Positions 48,701 to 57,055 of a stretch of 64,000 nucleotides of DNA are shown here, piece by piece (within the stretch, counting starts at the first letter, position 1; every line of letters starts with the position of its first letter). The stretch is taken from the NCBI GenBank assembly GCA_018268375.1, contig JAFDWS010000002.1, positions 310,001 through 374,000 of the forward strand, given 5' to 3'. This DNA comes from Armatimonadota bacterium (GTDB lineage: Bacteria > Armatimonadota > Fimbriimonadia > Fimbriimonadales > Fimbriimonadaceae). The translations under genes were made by a program, and so were the position numbers. The notes beneath the pieces were generated by a model. The model did no database searches, was not told where the DNA came from, and worked only from the letters and a program-made list of their open reading frames with translations.

Positions 48701-49384
48701 TCAACTAAGGGCTTGGTCGATTCTCAACCAATTGTCCAAATCGCTGGTGATGTGTTCGGAGTCAATTTTGCGCACACGCAACTGTCCACACACAGCAGCA
48801 CCGACATGTACTTGTATTATGCCCTGACGTTTGACGAACAATGCAACACCGCCGACTAAACTGGCCTTGTTGACTAAACCGAGAAAACTCACAGCCGAGC
48901 GCGGGTCTGTTGTAACGAACCGGTCGGGAAAACTCTCGATAAAATCTGTGGGCACGGAACCACCGACGCAGAGTAAAAACTCGTCGTCTTTAGGTCTGAC
49001 GACAGTCGGGTCATAGTGTGAACGACCGTTCGCACTCACGTTTTCGAAGACAAAACTGTCTCCATACGACTCTGGCGCGTCCAGTTTTTGGTAGTACATT
49101 TGACAAACGACCCGGGCAGCAGCCAAAGCGAAAGCTTGTTGACACTGGATGTTGAGCTGGCTGAACGCTGTCTGCCAATAGGCCTCAAAACTGTGGTAGT
49201 TGACTCCGTGCATGCCACTCACGTCGTTCCTGACGACCTTTGGCATCTGTGGTTCTAAGAACTTGGACAACTGGTCCTTGTCCTGAAAGCACTGCAAGTA
49301 CTGCCCCATTCCAGGAAGCGGAGAGGCGCAAATTACTCTTCTGGCGTCGTGAAAAAGTGCGTACTTCGCCATATCTCGGCGCAT
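48701..49384 (-). CDS. Unknown 227-aa protein with near-C-terminal LD tag
   Basis: I start at ATG 49384, directly after the upstream stop. Contains PKDDEFLLCVGGSVPTDFIESFPD and strands VGGVALFVKRQGIIQVHVGAA before ITSDLDNWLRIDQALS, the tag plus six residues. It lies immediately upstream of the Clp-FtsH gene, so it could be its substrate adaptor or target. Confidence 0.65.
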   Translation of the reverse strand: MRRDMAKYALFHDARRVICASPLPGMGQYLQCFQDKDQLSKFLEPQMPKVVRNDVSGMHGVNYHSFEAYWQTAFSQLNIQCQQAFALAAARVVCQMYYQKLDAPESYGDSFVFENVSANGRSHYDPTVVRPKDDEFLLCVGGSVPTDFIESFPDRFVTTDPRSAVSFLGLVNKASLVGGVALFVKRQGIIQVHVGAAVCGQLRVRKIDSEHITSDLDNWLRIDQALS

Positions 49385-49385
49385 T

Positions 49386-49865
49386 TTACCCGAGATTGGC
49401 GAGCCTCGTTGGAGAGAAGACCACCGCGTCTGCCTGAGTGTTCGGACACAGGAAGGCCATGTGCTTCCCATTATTGGCGTGCAACACGGACAAGACAAAC
49501 GGCGTTGCCGTGAAAATGATGCAAGTGCGTTCTCGAGACGGCACGCCCAGTTCTTCAAAAGTACAGACAGTACAAGCTTGACGCATCTCTTCTGACAACT
49601 CCTCGACCATGTCGCTTGAAATAACGACATACCCGCCCTTGTAGGCTAAAGCGACGTATTTGCCGTTCGGCAAGTTGCGCACTGCCACGCCAGAGTTTTC
49701 CAGCATCCACAACGCCATGGCGACCCATTCCTGAAAATGGCCGGCCTTTGGCGGCTCATCGCCGGAATACACAAGGGCCCCGCTGGCCCGCGGGTCTTCG
49801 GCCACGGTCAAAACCGGACATGCCTGAGCAGCTGCAAGCTCAGTGTACACTGCCGCTGCCTCCAT
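49386..49865 (-). CDS. Unknown 159-aa protein
   Basis: Start uncertain (ATG 49865 overlaps the upstream gene by 26 bp; a GTG about 15 nt later is possible). Alternating strands and helices (KYVALAYKGGYVVISSDMVEEL, then RTCIIFTATPFVLSVLH). Ends PTRLANLG without a tag. No family recognised. Confidence 0.6.
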   Translation of the reverse strand: MEAAAVYTELAAAQACPVLTVAEDPRASGALVYSGDEPPKAGHFQEWVAMALWMLENSGVAVRNLPNGKYVALAYKGGYVVISSDMVEELSEEMRQACTVCTFEELGVPSRERTCIIFTATPFVLSVLHANNGKHMAFLCPNTQADAVVFSPTRLANLG

Positions 49866-50277
49866 CCAAGGCGAACAACTCAAAGTCTTTTTTGAGGTCT
49901 CCGAACAAAACGAACGCGAGCATCGTCGTGTGTTGAACGAACAAGGCAGAGTTCTTCTTTTCTGTTTTGGCAGTGACCTTCTTGGTGGGTTTAGTCGGCT
50001 TGGGCTTACACTTGATGGTGTATTTGTCGCACAGTGCGTCAGACACAGCGTCGCACACGATAGAGCGGCCTTGGGCCGTCAGCACGTCGGTGTCCTTACT
50101 GGCGTCGAGCAACATCCACATGCCCTCTTCGGACATGACAATCAAGTCTTCTTTCTTTGCCTTTGGCCAAACATGTTCCATGGCACTTGACAATTGGCTG
50201 GCCAAAGTCTTGACCCGGTCTGCGTCAAAAAAGTTGACAACTCCGTTTGCGTCCACGCATTGGCACGTCGTACTCAT
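49840..50277 (-). CDS. Unknown 145-aa protein
   Basis: TATAAT lies 10 nt before ATG 50277. Helical with a Lys/Pro/Thr-rich linker (KCKPKPTKPTKKVTAKTEKK) and a hydrophobic C-terminal helix (MLAFVLFGDLKKDFELF). No family recognised. Confidence 0.6.
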   Translation of the reverse strand: MSTTCQCVDANGVVNFFDADRVKTLASQLSSAMEHVWPKAKKEDLIVMSEEGMWMLLDASKDTDVLTAQGRSIVCDAVSDALCDKYTIKCKPKPTKPTKKVTAKTEKKNSALFVQHTTMLAFVLFGDLKKDFELFALDGGSGSVH

Positions 50278-50305
50278 CGCTGACAGAATTATACCGGTCG
50301 ACGGC

Positions 50306-50872
50306 TCACGCGTCAAATTGGTACACACGCCAGTGTGTCGTCTGTTCTTCTACCAACTCTTTGGGTGCCACCAGGGTACAAGTCGTGTGAAGGTACTTGC
50401 CTGCTTTGTACGTCTTGGGATAGGTCAATTTCAATTTTTGACCACGCCAAGTAACTGTAGTCTTTTCAGTCGGCAAGAATTCTTCACGGCGGTCGTAGAG
50501 TTCGGACAGCACCGAATCACGTACGGGTTTACAGTCAAAAACGCAAGCCAGATTGTCCGCCTTCATATAGTGAAGAAAGTAGTCGTTTTCAAACTGTATG
50601 TGTTTGCCAGGAGTTTGCTGACCGACGTTGTGAACCAGCTCTAGTGCCAAGTTGATAAATTGCCAACGCTCACTTTTAACCTCGACGTGCACGGGCTCTT
50701 CAGCCCCATTGTCGAAGGACACCAAAAAATCTCGCTGTTTTGCCTGCTCGACGCCCGCGTACTTTTCCTCGTAGTGGTGGATGTGCCCGGCCGCTTTCAT
50801 TTTTTGCATGACGACGCGTGCGTCACTCACACCGCTGTTGTGGCATGACTGCCAATCATAGGAGCGCGACAT
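50306..50872 (-). CDS. Putative PD-(D/E)XK nuclease-like protein
   Basis: A 188-aa protein. RDFLVSFDNGAEEPVHVEVKSERWQFINLALEL (residues ~48-80) has Asp...Glu-x-Lys separated by one strand, the core of restriction-like nucleases, followed by a helix. No confident family. ATG 50872 overlaps the upstream stop (TAATG). Confidence 0.5.
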   Translation of the reverse strand: MSRSYDWQSCHNSGVSDARVVMQKMKAAGHIHHYEEKYAGVEQAKQRDFLVSFDNGAEEPVHVEVKSERWQFINLALELVHNVGQQTPGKHIQFENDYFLHYMKADNLACVFDCKPVRDSVLSELYDRREEFLPTEKTTVTWRGQKLKLTYPKTYKAGKYLHTTCTLVAPKELVEEQTTHWRVYQFDA

Positions 50873-51342
50873 TATACGCCCTTGACCGTGAACGACGACG
50901 CATCCGCGGCTTCTGGCACTCCTATTTCTATTGGTCCTGTGTTGTCGAAAGCACCACCGTTGTAGCACGAAATAAATTCTGCGCCGGCATAGCCTTGGCC
51001 AGCTGCCCATTTCTTGGCTTGTTCTTCGTTCAGCCACCCGTTAGTGGAGGCCCCGTCGGCGTACGCGGCCGCAGAAGGCCCGATGAACCACATTCTTTGT
51101 CCGTTCACTGGTGGGGCACCATGGGCAATAATGACTGTTTTGCCATTGTTGAGGCGCACCGGTGTGGCGATGCCGCTCTGCATAAAGTCGTTACGAATGT
51201 GCGCGAGTTGGCCAGGGTCGTGCGCCTGGACGTCGACGGGTTGAGTGCCCAAATGCACACCGCCCGCACTCGGGTCTACCATCTGATTTTGGCCTAGGCG
51301 ACGCATTGCCAAGGCCTGGCGCACACTGTCTAAACCCCGCAT
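50872..51342 (-). CDS. Unknown protein with His-Gly / Cys motif
   Basis: A 156-aa protein. KTVIIAHGAPP and AEFISCYNGGAF, each a strand followed by H-G or C, recall the His-Gly...Cys dyad of caspase-like (clan CD) peptidases, and FIGPSAAAYADG lies between. The resemblance is by eye only; no such family is confirmed. AATAAT precedes ATG 51342. Confidence 0.5.
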   Translation of the reverse strand: MRGLDSVRQALAMRRLGQNQMVDPSAGGVHLGTQPVDVQAHDPGQLAHIRNDFMQSGIATPVRLNNGKTVIIAHGAPPVNGQRMWFIGPSAAAYADGASTNGWLNEEQAKKWAAGQGYAGAEFISCYNGGAFDNTGPIEIGVPEAADASSFTVKGV

Positions 51343-51395
51343 TGATTATATTATTGCGGTTTGACACGTGTTTGCACTGCAAACAACGTCAAAAT

Positions 51396-51797
51396 TTACT
51401 GCGTTGCGTTGCCTAAATAGTCATCGAGCGGGCTTCGGGCCGCTAGTCTGGTCTCAATCTCGTCTACCGTCAGTGGCACGGCTTGGCTCATATAACTGGC
51501 CAAGCAAGCGTCTTCACAGCCTGGTTCAGGTGGGAACTTCAATCTGGAGGACACGTCCTTCTTCAGTTGTTTTTTGCCTCGTTCAGTCAATTCGATGATG
51601 CACTCCATGCGTTTGACGACGGGTGCGGACACGCTGTACGCACGCACGAGCCGGTTGCATACGGCACCGACCAGCTCCATGCTCAATGGGGCCACGCGCA
51701 AGTCTGAGTCTTGTTCGCGACCATGGTACAACGCATGGAACCACGCCAAAATCTCATCGTTGTAATGGACCTTGTGTTTTGGCACTGGCCTAGGCAT
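51396..51797 (-). CDS. Unknown 133-aa protein with LD-type C-terminus
   Basis: TATAAA lies 6 nt before ATG 51797. Possible winged-helix (VVKRMECIIELTERGKKQLKKDV). Ends AARSPLDDYLGNATQ, the tag followed by five residues. Confidence 0.65.
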   Translation of the reverse strand: MPRPVPKHKVHYNDEILAWFHALYHGREQDSDLRVAPLSMELVGAVCNRLVRAYSVSAPVVKRMECIIELTERGKKQLKKDVSSRLKFPPEPGCEDACLASYMSQAVPLTVDEIETRLAARSPLDDYLGNATQ

Positions 51798-51950
51798 AGG
51801 TTCTTTATACCCCCGGGCGGCCTTTTGATTCGGTCAAAGCACCGGGACGTGGCACAAACGAACAATACTTTTCAGTATAATCTGGCCAGGTGTTCGTCAA
51901 ATGAACATGACAGGTTAGAAAGGTGACAGACATATGGATGGAGGCGATAC
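51798..51950. promoter_or_regulatory. Divergent promoter region with leader for DUF1003 gene
   Basis: A TATAAT box (51877-51882) for the rightward gene gives a leader of about 60 nt ending in GGAGG (51939-51943) before ATG 51951. TATAAA for the leftward gene lies next to 51797. No gene is seen in the gap. Confidence 0.6.
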
Positions 51951-52439
51951 ATGCAAATACGACGAACCCCTGCCTCCACCCGCAATTCTGGCCGGTGGGA
52001 CGAGCTCTTCGCCCAAAGCGACCCGCGTCTCCTCGAGGCGATGGAAGAGTTCGAGCGCGCTAAGACGTTCGGCGACAAACTTGCTGACTTTGTGACCGCT
52101 GCCGTGGGCAGCTGGTGGTTCGTCACCAGCTTCATGGTGTTGATGATTGGTTGGTTCACATGCAACTTATTGAAGTTTTGTTGGCATTTTGACCCCCCGC
52201 CGTTCGTGCTCTTGAACTTGGTCTTGTCGACCATCGCCGCGTTCCAGGCTTCTGTAATTCTCAAGAGTCAGGCACGTCAAGGCGACCGTGACCGTCTGCG
52301 AGCCCAACACGAGTACTTGATGAACCTGGCCACCAACCGCGAGCTGCAAGAACTCAGAGAGGAAATTGGCGAGCTAAAAGACGAAATCCGGGCATTGGCC
52401 CGGACTCGGTCGTCACGTGCGCGCGACGAGGCTTCTTAA
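51951..52439 (+). CDS. DUF1003 membrane protein
   Basis: A 162-aa protein: two membrane spans (about 63-80, FVTSFMVLMIGWFTCNLL; about 85-105, PFVLLNLVLSTIAAFQASVI), the K-F-G-D-K-x-A-D-F-V lead-in and the QARQGDRDRLRAQHEY block after the second span are the DUF1003 signature. The C-terminus is a coiled coil. Function unknown; occurs in bacteria and phages. Good Shine-Dalgarno GGAGG. Confidence 0.88.
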   Translation: MQIRRTPASTRNSGRWDELFAQSDPRLLEAMEEFERAKTFGDKLADFVTAAVGSWWFVTSFMVLMIGWFTCNLLKFCWHFDPPPFVLLNLVLSTIAAFQASVILKSQARQGDRDRLRAQHEYLMNLATNRELQELREEIGELKDEIRALARTRSSRARDEAS

Positions 52440-52996
52440 GCCTCGTCCGTGCTTTGTTCAGAGTCTGTCGCGTTGATTTCTTTCATCAAGGCCTTCAACT
52501 TGTCTGGTGAGGGCATGTCAATGCAAGCATCTTCAGTGCTCGAGCGCAACTTGGCGGCCTCTTCTTTTGCCGCATCGACAAGCTGCTGCACCGTTTCGGC
52601 GGCGACCGAGGGTGTTGATTGAACCACAGACACTACATTGATTGGTGTGGCGTCTTCGGGTTCCATCGCAATGTTGCAACCTCGAGCGAATGAGGGTCTG
52701 ACCGAAGAAACGGAGTTGTGTCCCGAACCAGTCCAGAATGAAGTGTTACCGGCCCGGTTTAAGTGTGCCAGAAGATTTTGGCCTCTGGGGAACCATCCCG
52801 TGGCACGCTCTTGTCCGCACAGCACAAAGAAGCTGTATGGTCTTTGCAGAGCGTACAGACCGTACGCGTAGTAGTAACGTGACTTGAACCGCTTGTCTTT
52901 CAACGAGAACGTATTGCCGCGGATTCCGCGAGCGCGGTGAAAAAGTGCTGCACAAGCAGCTTTGGTGCCTAGCATGAGGCAGACTAGTTGTGTCAT
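52436..52996 (-). CDS. Unknown 186-aa protein
   Basis: AAGGAG lies 7 nt before ATG 52996, a strong Shine-Dalgarno. Hydrophobic N-terminus (LVCLMLGTKAACAALFH) may be a membrane anchor; a basic Tyr-rich region (RFKSRYYYAYGLYALQRPY) and an acidic helical tail follow. No family recognised. Confidence 0.6.
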   Translation of the reverse strand: MTQLVCLMLGTKAACAALFHRARGIRGNTFSLKDKRFKSRYYYAYGLYALQRPYSFFVLCGQERATGWFPRGQNLLAHLNRAGNTSFWTGSGHNSVSSVRPSFARGCNIAMEPEDATPINVVSVVQSTPSVAAETVQQLVDAAKEEAAKLRSSTEDACIDMPSPDKLKALMKEINATDSEQSTDEA

Positions 52997-53046
52997 ATGG
53001 GCTCCTTTTGTTTTTTTGAGAGCGAAGACTGAGTCTTCTAAGGACA

Positions 53047-53235
53047 CATCTTAGACACCGGGCGCCGTGTTACCTAGTAAAACGATACAGGACGGTCGTC
53101 ATCGACCATCCTGTATCGCAAAAGCAGGCGACGCGACCCTCTCGGCCTTGTCGCAACCTTGTCAGTGCCACCGGTCACACATGCAGTGGCTCGGCCCTTG
53201 CGGACCCGAACTGCCGTTGTTTTTATACAATGCGC
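53047..53235 (-). other. Structured 3' region of the ABC operon
   Basis: No gene is visible in this gap. Read on the minus strand it can form GCCAC/GTGGC and GCGAC/GTCGC hairpins before the long terminator hairpin at 53083-53118. I see no tRNA in it. It could be a stable 3' UTR or a small RNA. Confidence 0.45.
53079..53118 (-). terminator. Intrinsic terminator of the ABC-transporter operon
   Basis: CGATACAGGA...TCCTGTATCG (53083-53118) forms a 10-bp stem extended by GGTCG/CGACC after one C-A mismatch, with a TCAT loop, followed on the minus strand by TTTT (53079-53082). It closes the operon starting at 58879. Confidence 0.75.
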
Positions 53236-54024
53236 TCAGGTTTTGCTGGCTTCTACAGGCGCAGGTGGAGCGTACTTGCTCCCGCCTTGGTCAAGGGAGA
53301 AGAACTCGGTCACGTCATCGAGTTTGTCAATTTCCTCCAAGCAAGCCTTGCTGACCTCGTCAGAGCGTTTGCGCGCTCCTTCGATGCTGGTTTGCGTGTC
53401 TTGGATTTTTTTCTGGAGGTCGGCTATAGCCTGGGTGGCTTTGACTTCGTACTCCTTAAACTTGCCCTCGACCTTGCTTTGAAAGTCGTGCACAGCGGCT
53501 ATTTTCAAAGCAGCGTCAGCGGCAATGACATCTGGGGTGACCCCTAGTGTCTGACCAATGGCACTGATGGCCTTGCTGACCGTTTGGCGACGAATGTCCA
53601 GCCCTAACGACTCAGGCAAACTCGCAATGATTTCTCTTGCTTGCTCTGCCGTGAATGGCGGCGGCACCAAGTTTGAACTCAAGTAAATCGGAGCAAAGTC
53701 CCAGGTGCCGTCTGGTTTTTGCTTGGGCATGACGAACTCGTCCACAGGTTTGTCGGTCGGTGCGGCCGGGACGTTCACGCGGACGGTGTCCAGGTTTGGG
53801 CCGGGTTGGGCCGCAATCACATTGGTCAAGGGAACTGGATTGGCCGAGGCTCCACCTTCTCCTTTGGCAAGTTTTTCCCATTGGTCCCAGGCATTGCCTG
53901 AACCAGTCAGTTTGGTCAATTCGGCCAGTTCGGCGTCCACACCCTTGGGTGCAGGCGAAGGCTTGGCCTCGTCATCGTCCTTGTTGACGAATATAGATGC
54001 AAGTTTGCTCAGTTTGTCGTGCAT
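53236..54024 (-). CDS. Coiled-coil protein of the ABC-OmpA operon
   Basis: A 262-aa protein: disordered N-terminal third, then FTAEQAREIIASLPESLGLDIRRQTVSKAISAIGQTLGVTPD (helical domain), a long coiled coil (~175-235) and a short tail FFSLDQGGSKYAPP. The S-L-P-x-x-L-x-x-x-x-R-x-x-T-V block and F-F-S-L-D end resemble an unknown bacterial protein family encoded beside TelA/XpaC-type genes and ABC transporters (recalled, not searched). Last gene of the operon. Confidence 0.7.
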   Translation of the reverse strand: MHDKLSKLASIFVNKDDDEAKPSPAPKGVDAELAELTKLTGSGNAWDQWEKLAKGEGGASANPVPLTNVIAAQPGPNLDTVRVNVPAAPTDKPVDEFVMPKQKPDGTWDFAPIYLSSNLVPPPFTAEQAREIIASLPESLGLDIRRQTVSKAISAIGQTLGVTPDVIAADAALKIAAVHDFQSKVEGKFKEYEVKATQAIADLQKKIQDTQTSIEGARKRSDEVSKACLEEIDKLDDVTEFFSLDQGGSKYAPPAPVEASKT

Positions 54025-54036
54025 GTTAGTTGTGGG

Positions 54037-54918
54037 TTAGGTCGTCACCGTCAAGGTTTGTTCTGCCGGTGTAAATTCGTCGATGGCCTGCGTTAAAATA
54101 GTGCTTTGGAACACCGCTTCATCAATGTCGGCTAAAATCTGCTGGGGCGGTCGGCTTTGGGCCTCATCGGCGATGAGGCCGAAGGTGTCTTCGAGCAAAC
54201 GCATTTGATGGTGTACGCTCGTCAACATGCGCCCCACCTTGCCGGCGTATTCGCCGCGACGTTGAATCAACTCGACGCGCTTTTGCAAAATGGACAAAGT
54301 CGGGTCAGACGGTGGGGTGCCCGCAATTTTTTCGTTGACTTCGGCCGCGTCAGTCTGATATTGCGCAACAATCGCGTCCACAGTCTGTTTGGTCCAGGAT
54401 TCGATACTGTCAAGGTCTGTGTCTTCCAATTGTGGCGCACGGCGGTTTTTCTTGCCTGTGACGCGATTAAGATTGTCCAACGTGTCGGACAAGTGTGTCC
54501 TAAACTGCCGCTCTTTGACACCAAAATTCAAGAAGGCGACCAAAAGCTGGTCGAGTTTTTTTACCACGTCCGCATACCAAGGGTCTTTTGCGGCCGAAGA
54601 CACTGCGACTTGTTGTCGGATGTGCTCCAGCGTATAGAACCTTTCAGTTACCGATGATGACATCTGGTTCAAGGCCTGACTGCGCGTCGCACGAAACGTC
54701 TCCGCAAACTCGCTGTCGCTCAAAAGGCGGTCGCGGTCTTTTAGCCGCTGTTGGTACCAACGACTGTCTGGCACGCACACCAAGTAGATGACCTCCGCGA
54801 CAAAGCCTATGATGGCAGGGATTGGATTGCCTGCAATGAGAGAAGTGGCAACTATGCTGGCCATGCCGAGCATGTTGCCTTGCTCCTTGAACGCCTCGAC
54901 ATATCCGTTGAACCTCAC
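54037..54918 (-). CDS. Membrane-anchored helical protein (XpaC/TelA-like context)
   Basis: A 293-aa protein with two hydrophobic segments near the N-terminus (~18-50) and a long helical, coiled-coil-rich body. Similar layout to the 5-bromo-4-chloroindolyl phosphate hydrolysis (XpaC)/TelA neighbours of bacterial ABC-OmpA operons, but I see no diagnostic motif. GTG 54918 overlaps the NADAR-like stop. Confidence 0.6.
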   Translation of the reverse strand: MRFNGYVEAFKEQGNMLGMASIVATSLIAGNPIPAIIGFVAEVIYLVCVPDSRWYQQRLKDRDRLLSDSEFAETFRATRSQALNQMSSSVTERFYTLEHIRQQVAVSSAAKDPWYADVVKKLDQLLVAFLNFGVKERQFRTHLSDTLDNLNRVTGKKNRRAPQLEDTDLDSIESWTKQTVDAIVAQYQTDAAEVNEKIAGTPPSDPTLSILQKRVELIQRRGEYAGKVGRMLTSVHHQMRLLEDTFGLIADEAQSRPPQQILADIDEAVFQSTILTQAIDEFTPAEQTLTVTT

Positions 54919-55376
54919 TGGGAATTCTCCTGCTTTAATTTCTCGCGCAACTTCATAAGTCGTGAGCAGAACTCCGTCCTTGTCAGGATGGTCTCTTTAG
55001 GGTCTGTCCGACCGATGCTGTGCTTCAACACAGCGTCACCAGTGCGCTCAAGGGCGTTGCGAAAACTGGACGACTGCTCGCACAAGGCGGTATAAGCCCG
55101 GTCGAGCAACGCCTGATAGTCCTCGCCATGGCGGTCAAACTCGAGTCCTTGCCAGTACAGCTTCTGTTCTCGGCGCCAATCTTTTGCCTTTCCAGCTTTC
55201 TTGGCAGCAAAACCCACCAACGAGCAAATGTATTCTTGCATATCGGGGTTTTTGAACTTAAGGCTCTGCAACCACCCCTCCATGGAGGCACACTCCACTC
55301 CGTCAAACACGAACTTGTGCGGAGAAAAGTTGCTCAACGATGCTGCTGGGTAGCCACAACCAGATTTGATGTCCAT
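54915..55376 (-). CDS. NADAR (YbiA-like) domain protein
   Basis: A 153-aa protein with LSNFSPHKFVFDGVECASMEGWLQSLKFK (S-N-F, then D-G, E-x-x-x-Q-x-x-K-F), AAKKAGKAK and a C-terminal ALERTGDAVLKHSIGRTDPKET, the NADAR/DUF1768 pattern. Members hydrolyse N-glycosidic bonds in riboflavin intermediates or remove ADP-ribose from DNA guanine. A phage NADAR could reverse ADP-ribosylation used in host defence. AGGAG lies 7 nt before ATG 55376. Confidence 0.8.
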   Translation of the reverse strand: MDIKSGCGYPAASLSNFSPHKFVFDGVECASMEGWLQSLKFKNPDMQEYICSLVGFAAKKAGKAKDWRREQKLYWQGLEFDRHGEDYQALLDRAYTALCEQSSSFRNALERTGDAVLKHSIGRTDPKETILTRTEFCSRLMKLREKLKQENSQ

Positions 55377-55385
55377 AAAGTTCTC

Positions 55386-56201
55386 CTATAGTGTAGCAAA
55401 CCTCGTTCGAATGGCGTTTAGCGTGGCAAAGAATTGAGGACTGTTCTCAATCTCGTCGTGCCAAGCCAAACCTGCGTCGATGAGGTTGTAAGACTCCTGA
55501 ATCCGCGCCCCAGGAACAACGTCGCCGTTCTCGTCGCGGTCGCGTCCAAGAAGCAGAATGGTGTCACAGACTGCAAGCGCGGCGGCAACGTCATGGGTCA
55601 CAAGAATAATGGTAGCCAAGTCGTCATGCGTAGCAATGTCCTGGATGAACGCTGCCACTTTTTTCAAGGCGACGTAATCCAACCCCGAGAACGGTTCGTC
55701 CATCAGCAAGAAGTGCTCGCTGCACATGAACTGCTGAGCGATGGCCGCACGTTGTCGCTGGCCTCCGGACAGTTGCGCCGGAAACTTCGCAGCATGCTCA
55801 GTGAGGCCGAATTGCTCGAGCAACGATTGAGCGCGCTGTTCATTTGCGTCACCGTCCTTGCGGCCAGCAATGACCAGGTTGCTCAACACAGTCCGGTGTT
55901 GGAACAAGGGGTAGTTCTGAGCGACGACACCGACGTCTCCGCGGGCCACTGGCTTTTGTTCAACACCGACACAAACACTGCCAGAGTCAGGTTCGTTAAG
56001 TCCTGAGATGATGCGGAACAATTGTGTCTTTCCGATGCCACTCGGACCCAACAACCCCACAACTTGACCTTGTTGCATGTCCGGACGTTTGATGTCTTTA
56101 ATGTCGAAGCTCACATCGCGCAGGATGGTCTTGCCCCCAAGCGCGAGGTTCACCCCCTGCACAGACAACAGTGTTTCAGCAAGTTCGTATACAGGCGTCA
56201 T
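55386..56201 (-). CDS. ABC transporter ATP-binding protein
   Basis: A 271-aa ABC ATPase: Walker A GPSGIGKT (52-59), Q-loop VAQNYPLF (~93-100), signature LSGGQRQR (144-151), Walker B FLLMDEP (164-170) and H-loop His203. Family is that of NitT/TauT/SsuB-type importers. ATG 56201 overlaps the permease stop. Works with the permease and the OmpA-fused binding protein as one complex. Confidence 0.93.
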   Translation of the reverse strand: MTPVYELAETLLSVQGVNLALGGKTILRDVSFDIKDIKRPDMQQGQVVGLLGPSGIGKTQLFRIISGLNEPDSGSVCVGVEQKPVARGDVGVVAQNYPLFQHRTVLSNLVIAGRKDGDANEQRAQSLLEQFGLTEHAAKFPAQLSGGQRQRAAIAQQFMCSEHFLLMDEPFSGLDYVALKKVAAFIQDIATHDDLATIILVTHDVAAALAVCDTILLLGRDRDENGDVVPGARIQESYNLIDAGLAWHDEIENSPQFFATLNAIRTRFATL

Positions 56202-57046
56202 TTGCGCTCCAGGGTCAAGTAGGCGTACGGGCACACAATGCGCCTGATAAATCCAAGTACGTAGTCTTGGCACAGTCCGACAAAAAGAATAGCAAGCTGG
56301 ATGGCGAAGACCTCGGCAATATGAAAATGCTTCTGTTGGTTGAGCAACATCGCTCCAATTCCACCTTCGGAACGAGAAATGCCCTCCACCATTGTCAGCA
56401 TCATCCAACCGATGGCAGCGTTCTGGCGCAATACCTCGAACGCCTTGTCGGCCGTGCCAAGCACCACTACCTCCCATACGACGCGCCATTCCGACATGCG
56501 GAGTGTGCGAGCGTGGTCGAACGTCTCTTTGGGAATCTCCGAGACCACAGAGGCCATGGACGTCAAAAAGAACACAGTCATGCCCAAAACGAGAAGGCAC
56601 ATTTTGAGCGGACCACCTCCACCCACCATGAGGGTGAACACGAACGTGAACCCCACCAAGCTGAGAAAACGTCCCTTTGACATTGCTGTCACCACCGGTC
56701 GGAAAAACGGCATGACTGTCAAATAGGCACACCCCAAACCAAGCACCGACATGGCCAGAAGGGCCTTGACGTTCAACTCCATGCTGGTCATGATTTCCGC
56801 GAAGAGTCCTTCGTGCTGTGCCAAATGACCGAAAGCCGCGACGACTTCTTGTGGTCTTGGCAGTATGGCAAACGGTGAGTTCAGCCACACCGCGACAAAA
56901 GCTGCCACTTGCAACAGTACGATAAGTCGCACCGCGTTAGGAGACAACACCTTGTTGGGCGAAAAAGCCGCAGCAATCCCCGCAAGCCCGGGGCGTTTCC
57001 GCCCCAGCTTAACGGGGTTGCTGGCTGCATTGGATGGAAGTTGCAT
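56198..57046 (-). CDS. ABC transporter permease (NitT/TauT-like)
   Basis: A 282-aa membrane protein with about six spans and a cytoplasmic coupling helix around GGGPLKMCLLVLGMTVFFLTSMASVV and RMSEWRVVWEVVVLGTADKAFEVLRQN. Resembles SsuC/TauC-type permeases. Both spans and context support it; substrate unknown. Confidence 0.88.
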   Translation of the reverse strand: MQLPSNAASNPVKLGRKRPGLAGIAAAFSPNKVLSPNAVRLIVLLQVAAFVAVWLNSPFAILPRPQEVVAAFGHLAQHEGLFAEIMTSMELNVKALLAMSVLGLGCAYLTVMPFFRPVVTAMSKGRFLSLVGFTFVFTLMVGGGGPLKMCLLVLGMTVFFLTSMASVVSEIPKETFDHARTLRMSEWRVVWEVVVLGTADKAFEVLRQNAAIGWMMLTMVEGISRSEGGIGAMLLNQQKHFHIAEVFAIQLAILFVGLCQDYVLGFIRRIVCPYAYLTLERK

Positions 57047-57055
57047 GAGGGGTTC

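Noticed and set aside
53119-53235. A second tRNA in the gap after the ABC operon
   Set aside because: I could find local hairpins but no acceptor stem with CCA and no 7-nt anticodon loop with U33 in the right place.
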